This document shows, in pieces, positions 11,162 through 21,603 of a stretch of DNA of 64,000 bases. The number at the start of each line of letters is the position of its first letter. The stretch's first letter is position 1. The stretch comes from Oreohelix idahoensis. Taxonomy: Eukaryota > Mollusca > Gastropoda > Stylommatophora > Oreohelicidae. The stretch is taken from contig JAMPIV010003416.1 of the NCBI GenBank assembly GCA_024509875.1, positions 1-64,000 on the forward strand, read 5' to 3'. A model generated the notes under the pieces. The model saw only the letters and a list, made by a program, of their open reading frames with translations. It made no database searches and had not been told where the DNA came from. A program made the translations under genes and the position numbers.

Positions 11162-11706
11162 TGTGGCAGATTTGAGCTGGTAGTCGTTCTCTTTCGATGT
11201 GAATTCACTGTGTGTGAAAGACGTATTTTTTGACGAGCTCCAGAAAGTGTACTCTTGTGATAGAGTTAATTGAGATTTTATATCAGCTAGGTCGTCCTAC
11301 ATTACGGAGTCTATGCTTGATAATATTTTAACGAACAAGGAATGCTGAAAGGAAAGAAGCGTGTGTGGAACTATATTAATAAATATTTCAGCAGTATGTT
11401 CAAGACTTCTTGTTCTTAGTCTACGTGACGATAGACGGATTTTATGGACTGGCTAGGATTGCCAGTTGATTATCATATGAATATAAATATATGCGGAGCT
11501 TTCGTCCTGTATTAAACTCAATGTGTATCTGAACGTCAAACTGGCATTTTGAAGGTTTCTTACTGTTGAAGACTACTTCACGTTCTTAAGGCTACTAGAA
11601 AAGTTGGACTGTGTAAAGGCCTAATACAAAATAAGACCCTAGACAGGCTGGAAACCAAGATCCAGCTACTTGGACAAATATGGAATATAAATGAGCCCGC
11701 AACAAA
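11162..11706 (+). repeat. LTR-like direct repeat, right copy
   Basis: Homologous to 1843-2378 and cleaner in sequence. It begins TGTGGCAGATTTGAGC and contains ATATAAATATATG. It ends around GCCCGCAACA. No obvious polypurine tract precedes it, which weakens the LTR interpretation. Confidence 0.5.
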
Positions 11707-12269
11707 TATCACCATCACTATTTCTTTCCCCTCGTTACAGCGACTATGAGGTGAGAAAAAATGAAGAAAAGAAGTGATACTGCCGGAGTGAATGAACGTT
11801 ATAAAAAGTGCACCCGAGTAATAGGCGGATGAAATAGAGAGAAAGAGGGGTACAAAAGTATATGCACGAACCGTTTTGTACCAATTATTTGTTTTTGAAG
11901 TATATTTATATAATACTGTAAGATTTTTCCCATATCTCCATATACCAACATTATTTGCGAACCGTGTAAATTATTTTTAATATCTTTAAATTTTTAATTC
12001 AAATCATTTACCAATATAGTAAAAATTGAAGGTTATAAAACTGATCCTTCAGGAATGCCATTCTGTTGTTCATCCAATTCTGAACTGTAATTGTTAATTT
12101 GTACTGTGAATATCTAATCATGAAGAAAGTTCGCTAAGTATCAATACATTGAACCTGTAAATCCTATCTTTTTATTTTAAAGAGAGCACCTTCTCTGTAG
12201 CAATCATGATAACCCCTAGCTTTATTTAGGAATGCCCTTCTCAATAATTGACAGTATTGACAGACTCAC
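11707..12269. other. Unassigned AT-rich stretch
   Basis: I see no gene, repeat family or RNA in this stretch. Confidence 0.4.
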
Positions 12270-12545
12270 TTTCTGCTATTTAAGCTATAAGAAAATTACG
12301 AGAATGCAGTAGACCTGATATAGCAGAAGAGATACTACTGGCAAATACATACCTACGCTCCAGATGATGTTCTGTTCTTATAGCTTGGATACCTCTACTT
12401 GATGGCATAGAAGGAAATGAAAAGGCAGAAACTAAGAAAAGTAGAAATAATAGAAACCAAATAAATGTGGTGATGAGTAAAACAGAGATCAAAAGTTTAA
12501 TTAAAAGAATAATAACTGAGGAATAGACAGTAGAGTGGGATGGAA
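12270..12545 (+). pseudogene. LINE fragment, end of RNase H and C-terminal region (I-group type)
   Basis: Broken frames read IPLLDGIEGNEKAE (the RNase H end motif, normally G-x-x-GNE-x-AD) followed by MSKTEIKSLIKRIITEE. This matches the segment after RNase H in I-group LINEs. A related C-terminal piece lies at 18945-19330 (minus). Confidence 0.6.
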
Positions 12546-13704
12546 GTCTCTAGGGTACACATGTATATAAACTGTTCAAGGCTCCAACAAAACCGAAAAA
12601 ATAACTTCGCTAATGACCGAACTGGAGTCCGGACCCAAAGAAGTCCATGTGCCCCACCAGATAAAAGTAGTGGTGGAAACTTTTAAGACAACAAAGAAGT
12701 TGGTGCTAAGAGGGGACGATACCAGATGGTCCGCTCGCGAAGTTCAAAGCTGCCTACAAATAGAAAACAGAAATGTCAAAATCACCCAAGTCGAAAAGTT
12801 TAAAATCTGAGACAAGAAAGACACCAATCTAGTCGTAATAACTGTTGAAGGAACAACATGACCCGAGAAACTGACGATGAAAGAGAAATCGTCAAAGACA
12901 AGCCTATATCCCTCCGGTCATGGTGTGCTCCAACTGTCAGCAGTTTTCCCAAACCAAGAAGACATGCAGGAGACAGACAGTTTGCCGCTACTGTGCGGGG
13001 AGCCACCCATAACGCTACTGTCCCAATGTGCTGGAGGACAACAATTACAACGCCACAGACACGAACTGTACCTGTTCAAACTGCCTCGGAAACCACGGGG
13101 CAAAGTACCGAGGCTGCTCCGTGTTTCAAGAAACTAAGAGCATACTGAAGGAAGCGGTGTCCAGAAACATCTCTTTCAAAGGAGCAAAACACAGAGTAAC
13201 CGCAGACGTCACGGACAGACAGCACACAATAAATAGAGGACAACTACATCAGCTGACCGCGGAGGCTAAAGAAAAAAAAAATTAAAACCCCAGGTCGAGA
13301 ATGGAAACAGGCAAACCCTCGAGGAGAAAACTGACAGAAGTGATGATGTGAAAGATCTACAGAGCGTAACAAGTATGATGGAGGACATGACAAGAATACA
13401 GCAGCAAATAGAAGCAGATGTCAGGAAGCTAGCAGAGCTGAAAGAGAAAAACGAAGTATTCAAAAGAATAGAAGCAGAAAGAATGACCATTGAGGAAATT
13501 GCATCTAAAATCAAACAAGAAACTAAACCGATCGATCAACACATCGAAAAAGTCATAGCTGAAACGCAAGAAAGGATATTACCAACAAAAATAGAAAAAA
13601 CGATATATCAGTTACAGGAGAAAATGAAGACACACACAACACAAACGAGGAAGTTAAAAACACACAAAACAACACAAGCCAGCTAGTAGTCCTTATTTAG
13701 TACT

Positions 13705-13720
13705 AGCCCTTCTCAGGGCT
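13705..13720 (+). promoter_or_regulatory. Histone-type stem-loop, second LINE copy (a)
   Basis: AGCCCTTCTCAGGGCT has a perfect 6-bp stem and a 4-base loop, followed by GCCACCAAACGAGCG. The following ACCA-rich sequence also resembles metazoan histone gene ends. Confidence 0.45.
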
Positions 13721-13819
13721 GCCACCAAACGAGCGAGACAGGAGATGAAATACACTATGGAACACGCCACGATACCACGAACAGATTAACAACGAGAGAA
13801 ATCCAGACAGTTAGCTAGT

Positions 13820-13835
13820 GGTCCTTTTTAGGATC
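13820..13835 (+). promoter_or_regulatory. Histone-type stem-loop, second LINE copy (b)
   Basis: GGTCCTTTTTAGGATC folds into a 6-bp stem with one G-T pair. It sits after CTAGT exactly as the perfect hairpin at 10017-10032 does, so it is the orthologous position in the two copies. Confidence 0.5.
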
Positions 13836-14041
13836 AGTTCTTTTTAGTACTAGCAACCGGCTGGCACAGAAGAACCTAACGCACAATATACCGCTAATAT
13901 AACCGTTAGGTTGAACAGGGTGTAACTGCAATATAGTTGACGTAAGTAAAAACAAAAATACATTTAGTGAGAGCAGTACTTCTCTGTTGGTCTTTTTGGG
14001 GGGTGGGGGGGGGGGTTCCAGGGTATTCTCAACATCCTTCT

Positions 14042-14230
14042 GTAACGAGGAACTGGAAGGTGTTAATGAATTCGAATACTTAGGATCAATCATTAACAGC
14101 TCTGGCGACTGTGCAGTATAAATTAAAAGAAGACTTGCAATTGCATCACATAAACTAATGCAGAGTGTCCAGAAACAAAATATATATAGAGCATTTCCTA
14201 TTAAAATGTAATGAAGTATAAACAACAGAG
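14042..14230 (+). pseudogene. RTE-like LINE RT fragment
   Basis: Codes for EELEGVNEFEYLGSIINSSG, a motif found shortly after the RT catalytic core of RTE-group elements, then IKRRLAIASHKLMQS after a stop codon. Only this small piece survives. Confidence 0.6.
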
Positions 14231-14234
14231 AAAA

Positions 14235-14329
14235 TCAATATTAGATTATTTACACGCTTGCAATTCATTCATAACAGTGGAACAAGTGTTGAGAATAGAT
14301 ATACCTAGAGAATTACAATATTGTTAAAC
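14235..14329 (+). pseudogene. I-group LINE C-terminus, split by an RTE insertion
   Basis: Reads ILDYLHACNSF and VLRIDIPRELQ, matching ILDYLQASNLP and VLRIDRPRELH of the copy at 18945-19330. It resumes at 14869 (ending near 14898) after the RTE insertion at 14340-14858. Confidence 0.65.
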
Positions 14330-14339
14330 AGTATGTACC

Positions 14340-14858
14340 TTACTTACTTAGTCGTTCCCCTTATACCGTGAGGTGTAGAGGTTTGGAAGAGAGAGAGCCA
14401 GACTATCCTATCGGCTGTTTTACTCCTGGCCTGGTTCCATTCTAGCCCATGGTCCTTCAAAGATTGTCTAATGTTGTCCTCCCAGCGGACTCCAGGTCGC
14501 CCTGGGGGTCTGGATCCCTGGCCCCCTGTTTCCCATGCCTGCCGTGGCAGCCGATCTTCTCCCATTCTGCAGACATGGCCAAACCATCTTAGCTGGGACT
14601 GTTCTACCTGGGTCTGCAGGGGGTGGCATTTTAGGCCCTGAAGTTTCGTCTGGTTGCGGACCATGTCTCTTCTTGCTACTCCAACCACCCCCCTCAGACA
14701 CCTCATCCCCGAGGTCTGGACCTGGCTTCCGTGGGCTGCAGTCGTTGCCCACGACTCGCATCCATATGTCAAGACTGGGACACAGGTGGAGCGGCACACA
14801 GCCACCCTCGTTTTCCCACCAACCTCTCCCCCGCTGAGGAACCCTCGATTTACGGCCC
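14340..14858 (-). mobile_element. RTE LINE 3' fragment with A-to-G hypermutation
   Basis: A 519-bp, 5'-truncated RTE insertion on the minus strand with the perfect TSD AGTATGTACC at 14330-14339 and 14859-14868. Its (AAGT)n tail shows as TTACTTACTTAG at the left. The frame 14344-14805 is fully open and encodes the same C-terminus as 16250-16738, but with many Tyr-to-Cys, Thr-to-Ala, Lys-to-Gly and Glu-to-Gly changes. In 14701-14857, 25 differences from the copy at 16200-16380 were counted by eye; 22 are A-to-G on the LINE sense strand. The bias continues to the 3' end. This pattern resembles adenosine deamination of the RNA before integration. Confidence 0.8.
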
Positions 14859-14913
14859 AGTATGTACCAAGAACTAAAAATAATAAATAAAGATCAGTGA
14901 TAGTGTTAGGAAA

Positions 14914-16738
14914 GTGCTAGCAGCAAAACAGAAGTCCTGGGAAGAATTTGGAGAAAAGCTAGAAAAAGATGCACAAGAAAACCAGAAATTGTTCTATAAG
15001 ACCCTAAAGAACATGAGGAAGGAAAAACAATGCCCTCTCAAATTTATAAAGGACAAGCAAGGCAAATTGCTTACTGCCCCGAAGGAAGTAATGGGAAGAT
15101 GGAAAGAATATTTCTCAGAACTCCTGGATGGTGAGCATGGTGAAGCATCAGAAATGATAAACACTAGCACAGAAGAGAAAACCAATGATGGTGAAGATGA
15201 CATAAAGATGGAAGAACTGAAGGCAGCACTGGAGAAAATCAAGATGGGCAAAGCAGCAGGGCATGATAGTATAACACCAGAAATGGTTAAGTTCATGGGA
15301 GCATCAGGCGACCTATTACTCTTAAGGGTTTTACATGCAGCGTGGTACAACAAGACCATACCAAAGGATTGGGAGATTGCCATCATAACACCAATTTTCA
15401 AAAAGGGTGACAATCGACAGTGTGGAAACCATAGAGGCATATCCCTTCTCAGTGTCCCTGGTAAAATCTACTCTAGAATCCTAGAGCAGAGACTGACGCC
15501 TAGCTGAGCCACAATTGGATGAGGTCCAGTGCGGATTCCGAGCAAACCGAAGTACTCAAGACCTAATCTTCACACTCAGACAGCTGAGTGAAAAGGCCCT
15601 TGAGTATAAGAGTGAGATGCATCTTTGTTTCATAGATCTGGAAAAGGCGTTTGACAGGGTCCCCTGGAGCAAACTTTGGGACTGTTTGGCAAGGAAGAAT
15701 ATTACAGCACCTCTGATTCATGCTATACAGAGCTTCTACAAGTCTTGCAGAAATTATGTGAGGACAGCAAACCATAAGTCGGAAGAGTTCAGGACCACCA
15801 CTGGTGTAAGACAAGGTGATATCCTATCACCTTACCTCTTCATACTCCTTATGGACGATGTCATCAAGGCATGTAAGGAGAGAACAAGAAAGTATTCAGT
15901 GGGGTACTGGAAGATGAGACAGGTCTATATTTCGGAGCTGGCATTTGCTGATGATGTTGCCCTGATTGCTAAATCAGAGGCACATCTCCAATCCAACCTG
16001 CAAGTCTGGAAGGAAGAGCTGGAGAAGAGAGGGATGGTCATAAGCAGCTCTAAAACAAAATCCATGGTGATATCACGAGAAGAAAGAAAACATCAGATTA
16101 AGCTGGGAGAACAGGTCCTGGAGCAGGTCTACCACTTTAAATACCTCGGAGCTATTATAGACCGAAAGGGAGGCATCAAAGAAGAGTTGGCCACTCGAAA
16201 AGCAGCAGCTGGGAGACTTTTTCAGGCCATAAATCGAGGATTCCTCAGCAAGAGAGAGGTTGGTAAGAAAACGAAGATGGCTGTATACCGCTCCACCTAT
16301 GTCCCAGTCTTGACATACGGATGCGAGTCATGGGCAATGACTACAACCCATAAAAGCCAGATCCAAACCTCAGAAATGAGGTATCTGAGGAAGGTGGTTG
16401 AAGTAACAAGAAGAGACATGGTACGCAACCAGACGATACGTCAAGGCCTTAAATCCTACCCCCTGCAGACCCAAGTAGAACAGTTCCAATTAAGATGGTC
16501 TGGCCATGTCTGCAGAATGGGACAAGATCGGATACCACGACAAGCATGGGAAACAAAGAGCCAAGGATCCAGACCCCGAGGACGACCCAGAGTCCGCTGG
16601 GAGGACAACATTAGACAATCTTTGAAGGATCGAGGACTAGAATGGAACCAGGCCAGGAGGAAGACAGCCGATAGGATAGTCTGGCGCTCTCTCTTCCAAA
16701 CCTCTACACCTCACGGTAGAAGGGGAACGACTAAGTAA
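14914..16738 (+). pseudogene. RTE reverse transcriptase ORF with one frameshift
   Basis: Two open stretches, 14914-15507 and 15515-16738, form one RT protein. The first carries the fingers region (GKAAGHDSITPEMVK, NHRGISLLSVPGKIYSRILE). The second carries FIDLEKAFDRVPW, TGVRQGDILSPYLF, the catalytic FADDVALIAKS (about residue 145), YLGAIIDRKGG and the C-terminal VLTYGCESWAM, WSGHVCRMGQDRIP and RPRVRWEDNIRQS blocks. Compared with the copy at 53160-53230, a 2-base deletion just before 15500 (GACTGACGCC against GACTCCAACGCC) explains the break. The protein would copy its own RNA at a nicked target. Here it lacks the endonuclease and is frameshifted, so it is inactive. Confidence 0.85.
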
Positions 16739-16745
16739 GTAAGTA
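14914..16745 (+). mobile_element. RTE-type LINE, 5'-truncated, 15-bp TSD
   Basis: The insertion is delimited by the perfect TSD GATAGTGTTAGGAAA at 14899-14913 and 16746-16760. It ends in CGACTAAGTAAGTAAGTA, the (AAGT)n tail of this family. It begins within the linker between endonuclease and RT, so the endonuclease is missing. Related copies lie at 1-532, 14340-14858, 50927-51348 and 51990-54631, and tiny 3' pieces at 19840-19950, 22690-22733 and 35208-35249. A short tandem-repeat tail is typical of RTE elements. Confidence 0.9.
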
Positions 16746-16760
16746 GATAGTGTTAGGAAA

Positions 16761-17480
16761 AGGGTGATCTAAGGGGGTGCGTGTTTGGCTGATGGCAGAT
16801 TATAAATGGTAGATTTGATGTAATCGCTGACACCCCAGGGCTTTCTACCCTTTTCACCCTGTAAACAGCAGTGAGAGACTTCATTTTAGTTTGTTTGTTT
16901 ATTATTTAATCTGTTTATTTTAAATTTGTATTGTTTATTGATGTCTTGAAATGAGGAGGTAAGAGGAAGTCTGATAGTACTCATGTGGATGATGGCAGAT
17001 AGTAGGTGGATTTGATGTAAGCTCTGACACTACCAGGCTTTCTCATTCTCTTTCACTGTGTTAACAGCAAGGCAGTTGAGGGAGACTTTACTTTGTTTGT
17101 TTTTTATTGTTTGTGTTAATTTAAACAAAATACTTTTTATTGTTTGTATGTTTTTTTAACATGGAGTGTAACACACAAATTGTTTTTGGTTTTGATTTGC
17201 TATATTTGGGCATGATATAAGCATGAGGAGAACTGCCGTAAGATGGGGTTAAAACAATTGAATGGAAAAAAACACACATACACACACAAATAGTAATACG
17301 TCTTACAAGGAGAAAGGACAAGAAAAACCTTTGCGGCCAAAAGGCCTTCGTTAGGGACAGACAAACAAGAGACAGAAAGGCAAGAAAATGAGAATTATAT
17401 TTGGGCAGAGTGGAGAACTGAGGAATACTATATTTGGATATCAGAAATCTGATTTTATTATCTTGAATTTATTACAAGAT
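16761..17480. other. Spacer of the duplicated segment
   Basis: AT-rich sequence with an ACACAC tract near 17272-17290. Its second half is paralogous to 533-1178. No coding region is supported. Confidence 0.5.
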
Positions 17481-17490
17481 ATGTCCTTAT

Positions 17491-17851
17491 TTTTTTTTTT
17501 TTTTTTTTTTCGTACGCCCGCTAATACTCGAGGCGAAATCTCAGGTTATTTTTTAATGTCTAACCTGACATTGATTTTTACGTGAGTATCCTATTTTCTT
17601 GTACAGAGACAAGTGTCCCTCGCCATTCAGGCAGATACTCGCCGTTTTCGGAGGTACCCATTAGAGCTGGGTCGGCTCAGGAGCCGCCAGTCCCTGGTCG
17701 ACGACACTTCTTCAAATGTTCTCGCCAGGTCTCGAGTTAATCCAGTCCAAATCCCGGTCGACGAAAAATCCTCAAATGCCGTCGCCCGGGTTTGATCCTG
17801 AATCACCCGGTCGCCAGAGCGGTGTTGTAACCACTACGCTAGCGCGGCTCC
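17491..17851 (-). mobile_element. tRNA-derived SINE, family 1 (copy b)
   Basis: Same element and same TSD (ATGTCCTTAT at 17481-17490 and 17852-17861) as copy a, because both lie in the duplicated segment. The poly-A tail shows as poly-T from 17491. The tRNA-like head is at the right end, with GCTAGCGTAGTGGTTAC on the minus strand. Confidence 0.85.
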
Positions 17852-17859
17852 ATGTCCTT

Positions 17860-17900
17860 ATTATAACCCATCAAAAGTTGAACGGGATACTTTGTTTAAA
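17860..17900 (+). mobile_element. Very short LINE 3' terminus
   Basis: TTATAACCCATCA followed by GTTGAACGGGATAC resembles the terminal motif of the ORF1-only LINE family (10095-10130, 13893-13922). Similar scraps occur at 1588-1625 and 21165-21200. It may be an extreme 5' truncation or a SINE tail sharing the LINE 3' end. Confidence 0.4.
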
Positions 17901-17917
17901 AAAAAACCCACAAAAGA

Positions 17918-18088
17918 AAAGAGAGTTGATGCAAACGTCCAAAAGGAAGATAGTGCTAAAAGTGGGAATATAACATTAAGAAATGTACAGATTGCAGCAT
18001 CAAGACAAGAGACAAAAGACGTTAGAGATCTATTACAGCCTACCATAGCTGTAGAGATGGCAGCTGATGATGATGATGATGAAAATCG
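17918..18088 (+). mobile_element. RTE-like LINE 3' terminus with (GAT)n tail
   Basis: Paralogue of 1672-1838. The end of the ORF is followed by GATGATGATGATGATGA at 18065-18082. The readable frame at 17892-18116 is a shadow of the degraded LINE end, not a host gene. Confidence 0.65.
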
Positions 18089-18092
18089 ATAT

Positions 18093-18555
18093 GAATTTAT
18101 TCTTGATAGTTCATAGTCAACATTCATTTTTTTTTTTTTTAAAGCAGTGTTTTTCTCAACAAAAAGAAAAAAGTGGCAACACTGCCAGCTACAATACCTT
18201 CGCGCAGGGCTGTGGGAATCCACGTGTAAGTTGTGAAAATTGTCATTACTAATCAACAGATACGAGGAATATATACTTTTGTCATCTTCAAGTACCGTAC
18301 TCGCTTGGCGTAGGTGACCATGACGGTTCACAATTTCCTTCGCTCGATGCTGTTTATCAATTTTGTTTTTATAGGACAGTGTGAATGAAGACCTCCATTT
18401 TGGATTTGACATTTTATTATTAAAGCGACCTCAGTGTTTGTCGTTGGCGATAGGCTTGCTCTTTCTATCCTATGTAGTTTTGTATTTTTTATTTGAGCCA
18501 TTCACCAAAACGGATATGGTTTTTAGAAAACAGAAATCGTAATTTCTTCTCTTAT
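18093..18555. other. Unassigned stretch
   Basis: No feature recognised apart from a poly-T run at 18127-18140. Confidence 0.35.
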
Positions 18556-18559
18556 TAAA

Positions 18560-18850
18560 CCATCACGCTAGCTGATAGATAATGTTAGTCCTTTTTTAAA
18601 CTTACGTCTATCAACCCTAGTCGAGGTAGCAGTCCTTTTCGAGGTTATTTCATGCTAGCTGATGGATGCTAGTAGTCCATTTCCAGGCTTACATTTCATC
18701 AACACAACGTTTCAGTTAACAGAGTTCACTTATTTTTGAATGGCGATTGGTCACTTGCGCTCGGATATAAACAACAGACTTTAGTCTAGGTTGAAAGTAA
18801 TATGCCTCGCACTTAGAAGGCAAAACCTTAAACAACAACTACATTATTTC
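18560..18850 (+). mobile_element. Possible 5' end of an ORF1-type LINE with hairpins
   Basis: Three related short hairpin-like motifs (AGTCCTTTTTT near 18590, AGTCCTTTTCGAGG near 18632, AGTCCATTTCCAGGCT near 18673) alternate with GCTAGCTGAT repeats. Then come a CCAAT-type GCGATTGGTCAC (18741), a TATA-type GGATATAAAC (18763) and an ATG with M-P-R-T (18801) that soon meets a stop. The start resembles M-T-R-T-K of the ORF1 at 7746. Assignment is tentative. Confidence 0.35.
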
Positions 18851-18944
18851 AGTAAGTGCATATTTTATACATAACAACATGAGACATTGTAAGAACATCA
18901 TCAGACCTTCACATTCCCAGCCACTAGGCCTATATCTTAACATT

Positions 18945-19330
18945 TGTTCGTGTTAAATATTGTTTGACTACATTATGCAGTTCCCTAGGTCTGTCTATTC
19001 TTAACACCTCTTCCATATTTATAGGTAAGTTGGATGCTTGCAAATAATCTAGTATTGGTATTCTCATTTGTTCATACCTCTTACATTTTAACAAGAAATG
19101 TTCTATATTATTGTCTTGAAGACATCCTGCACAGTAAGGTTCATTTATTCTGAAATAGCCTTTTCCCAGTTCTAGTCTGATAAGTTTCTTTTTACTGGGA
19201 ATTTTTAATTCCCTAGAAATCTGACATTTTCTTGTTGGAATATATCTTATATGCATGTCTTTCTTTCAGATTTTTATCCCACTCTGCTTTCCACTCATCT
19301 GTTATTAAATCTTTTTAATGACTTTTAACA
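18945..19330 (-). pseudogene. I-group LINE C-terminal fragment
   Basis: The frame 18930-19256 (minus) reads LIRLELGKGYFRINEPYCAG, CLQDNNIEHFLLKCKRYEQM and VLRIDRPRELHNVVKQYL. This is the Cys/His-containing region found after RNase H in I-group LINE ORF2 proteins (the H-x4-C arrangement is visible in EHFLLKC). Upstream on the minus strand, DEWKAEWDKNLKERHA continues with broken frames. No RT or RNase H catalytic residues remain. Confidence 0.7.
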
Positions 19331-19504
19331 TATATGACTTTTAACTTTCATATGACTTAACAGATGAAAGTCAATTAAATATCTGTTAAAGCCAGTTATA
19401 TTACTGGAAACACCAGGCCATTACACCCCTCCACTTTAATATTATTCTTGTTCAGAGTTTCTTCTTGATTTTATTTGTTTACCGTATAAGCATAATTGTG
19501 ATTC

Positions 19505-21061
19505 CCATTCAATGAGGCCATCAAAGCAGATACCGACACGGCTACAGAGATGTTATTTAAATTACTTGGTAAAGTCTGGGACAAGGAAGAGATACCAGCA
19601 GAATGGAAGGAAGGATACCTGGTTAAGTTGCCTAAGAAGAGAAATTTACAAGAGTGCACAAATTATAGAGGAATAATGTTACTATCAGTGCCAGGAAACG
19701 TATTAAATAGGATTATCCTTGAGAGATTAAGAGTCCATAGACAAGAAACTGAGAGATGAATAAGCAGGTTTTTGACAAAACAGATCCTGTACAGACCAGA
19801 TAGTCACTTTGAGAATAATAGTTGAACAAAGTCTGGAATAACTAGAATGGAACCAGGCCAGGAGGAAGACAGCCGATAGGATAGTCTAGCGCTCTCTCTT
19901 CCAAACCTCTACACCTCACGGTAGAAGGGGAACGACTAAGTAAGTAAGTAAGTCTGGAATGGAATTCACCACTATACATCGGATTTGTGGACTACAAAAA
20001 GGCATTTGACAGTGTAGACACAGAATCACTTTGGAAATTGATGAGGCATTATGGAGTTCCACTGAAGATCATTAATTTAATAAAGAAAACATATGAAGAC
20101 ATGACATGCTGAGTTCTTCATGGACAGCTTACATAGCCGTTTGGGATAAGAACAGGAGTGTGGCAGGGATGCCTCTTGTCTCCATGTCTTTTCTTACTAG
20201 CAATAGACTGTGTTATGAGAACATCAACAACACACAACAGAAATGGAATCCAGTGGACTCTGACTAAGCAGTTGGAAGATCTGGATTTTGCAGATGACTT
20301 GGTTCTTCTGTCCCATAACCGTAATCAGATGCAGGACAAATTGAAAACACTCGATGAGAGGTCACAGCAATTGGGTCTGAAAATACACAGGGAAAAGATA
20401 ATGAGAATAAATGCAGGTAATGAAAACAGGGTTGAACTTGAAGAAGCACCGATACAAGATGTAGAATCGTGCACATATCTTGGTAGCAATATAGACAAAG
20501 TTGGAGGGACAGACAGTGATATCAAAATAAGAATACAAAAAGCAAGAGGAGCTTTCATTGCATTGGGAAATATATGGAGATCAAGAGAGATCGGATCCAA
20601 CACGAAAATAAGAATCTTCAACTCAAATGTGAAGTCAGTCCTATTGTATGGCTCTGAGATATGGAGAACACCAAAGACAACAACCAAAAAGCTACAGACT
20701 TTCATAAATGGGTGCTTGCATAGAATAGAGGGATGAAAATGGTATGACAGGGTTACCAACGTGGAACTGAGGACAAGAACTAGACAAGTGCCAGTGGAAC
20801 ACGAGATGAGAAGAAGGCGAAGACGATGGATATGACACACACTGAGGAAACCTGTTGATAGCATTACAAGGCAGTCCTTGTTCTGGAACCCCCAGGGCAA
20901 GAGAGGCAGAGGTAGACCAAGAAGCACCTGGAGAAGAGAGCTGGAAACAGATGAAAATAATAAGGAGAACGTGGAAAGAACTTGAAATGATGGCACGTGA
21001 CAGGAGGACTTGGTGTGTCTTTGGTGAAGGCCTATGCTCTTTTGGGAGTGGAGGGTTATAG
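19505..21061 (+). pseudogene. RTE-type LINE, second family, RT region
   Basis: It begins inside the linker before RT (NEAIKADTDTATEMLF) and continues with EIPAEWKEGYLVKLPKK and TNYRGIMLLSVPGNVLNRII. After a nested RTE tail it reads YIGFVDYKKAFDSVD, then RTGVWQGCLLSPCLFLLAID, the catalytic LDFADDLVLLSH (about 20280-20315) and VKSVLLYGSEIWRTPK. The C-terminal block WNPQGKRGRGRPRSTWRREL is near 20885-20945. Stops and frameshifts occur at 19759, about 20110 and 20736. The longest intact frame is 20158-20736. 3' pieces of this family recur at 25415-25595 and 32775-34185. Confidence 0.85.
19840..19950 (+). mobile_element. 111-bp RTE 3' insertion
   Basis: AACTAGAATGGAACCAGGCC through to CGACTAAGTAAGTAAGTA is the last 111 bp of the first RTE family. 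The perfect TSD AGTCTGGAAT is at 19830-19839 and 19951-19960. It interrupts the second-family RTE RT region. Confidence 0.9.
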
Positions 21062-21386
21062 ATAATTGTGATTGTCCCTATTTACAATAATTTGACAAAT
21101 GTGATGCCACTTTCTCATATCGGAAGTTGTTCATATTATTTGGAACTGAAAACAATATATATCCTAATTATAACCCATCAGAGGTTGAACGGGATATATT
21201 TTTCTTCATTAATTAAAAAAAAAAAAAATGAGAAATTGGCTGAGGAATATTGTGAAATGCTATAAATTATTTGAAAAAGTAGACCCTATCTGTCAAGTCT
21301 TGTGAAGTGTAGACCTGACTCAAAAAAAAAAAAAGAAAAGGAAAATTGCTGACATTACACTTAAATAATTGCAATAAAATTTTCAG

Positions 21387-21603
21387 CCCAACGGGCTGAT
21401 CACCCGTTTGCCAGTCACTTTGATTACGGAAACAACAACAAATGGATTGATTTGTTATTGCCCTAAAGATGCCATTAGGCATAATGGGAACAACGGCAGA
21501 GAAAATCTATTCGCTGTTGCCCTTAAGACGCCACTAGGCGTAATGGCCACTGACTGCTTTGCCGGTCGTTGGCTAAGGACGGAAGAAGAAGAAGAAGAAG
21601 AAG
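21387..21603 (+). mobile_element. SINE-like element with (GAA)n tail, copy 2
   Basis: About 217 bp, starting CCCAACGGGCTGATCACCC and ending in (GAA)n. The perfect TSD AAATTTTCAG is at 21377-21386 and 21604-21613. It contains two internal related blocks (CCCTAAAGATGCCATTAGGC and CCTTAAGACGCCACTAGGC), an internal tandem duplication. Confidence 0.8.

Larger units (their letters stand above)
12560..13965 (+). pseudogene. Second copy of the ORF1-only LINE family, 5'-truncated
   Basis: The frames at 12613-12810, 12858-13148, 13028-13285 and 13348-13686 align with the ORF1 at 8870-9890: MTELESGPKEV, CANCLGNHGA-like CSNCLGNHGAKYRGC, and the same C-terminal coiled-coil. Several frameshifts and stops are present. 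The 3' UTR carries two histone-type hairpins and ends in TAGGTTGAACAGGGT. As in the first copy, the 3' UTR follows ORF1 directly with no ORF2, so the ORF1-only structure is a family trait and not a one-off deletion. Confidence 0.75.

Noticed and set aside
1843..11706. Definite full-length LTR element
   Set aside because: LTR-like repeats flank gag-pol relics, but no TSD, primer site or polypurine tract was found, so only a tentative assignment is given.
13815..14225. 136-aa minus-strand frame with a proline run
   Set aside because: Spans the LINE 3' UTR, a poly-G run and an RTE fragment; no motif.
20325..20996. 223-aa minus-strand frame
   Set aside because: Antisense of the RTE RT region, which carries the FADD motif on the plus strand.
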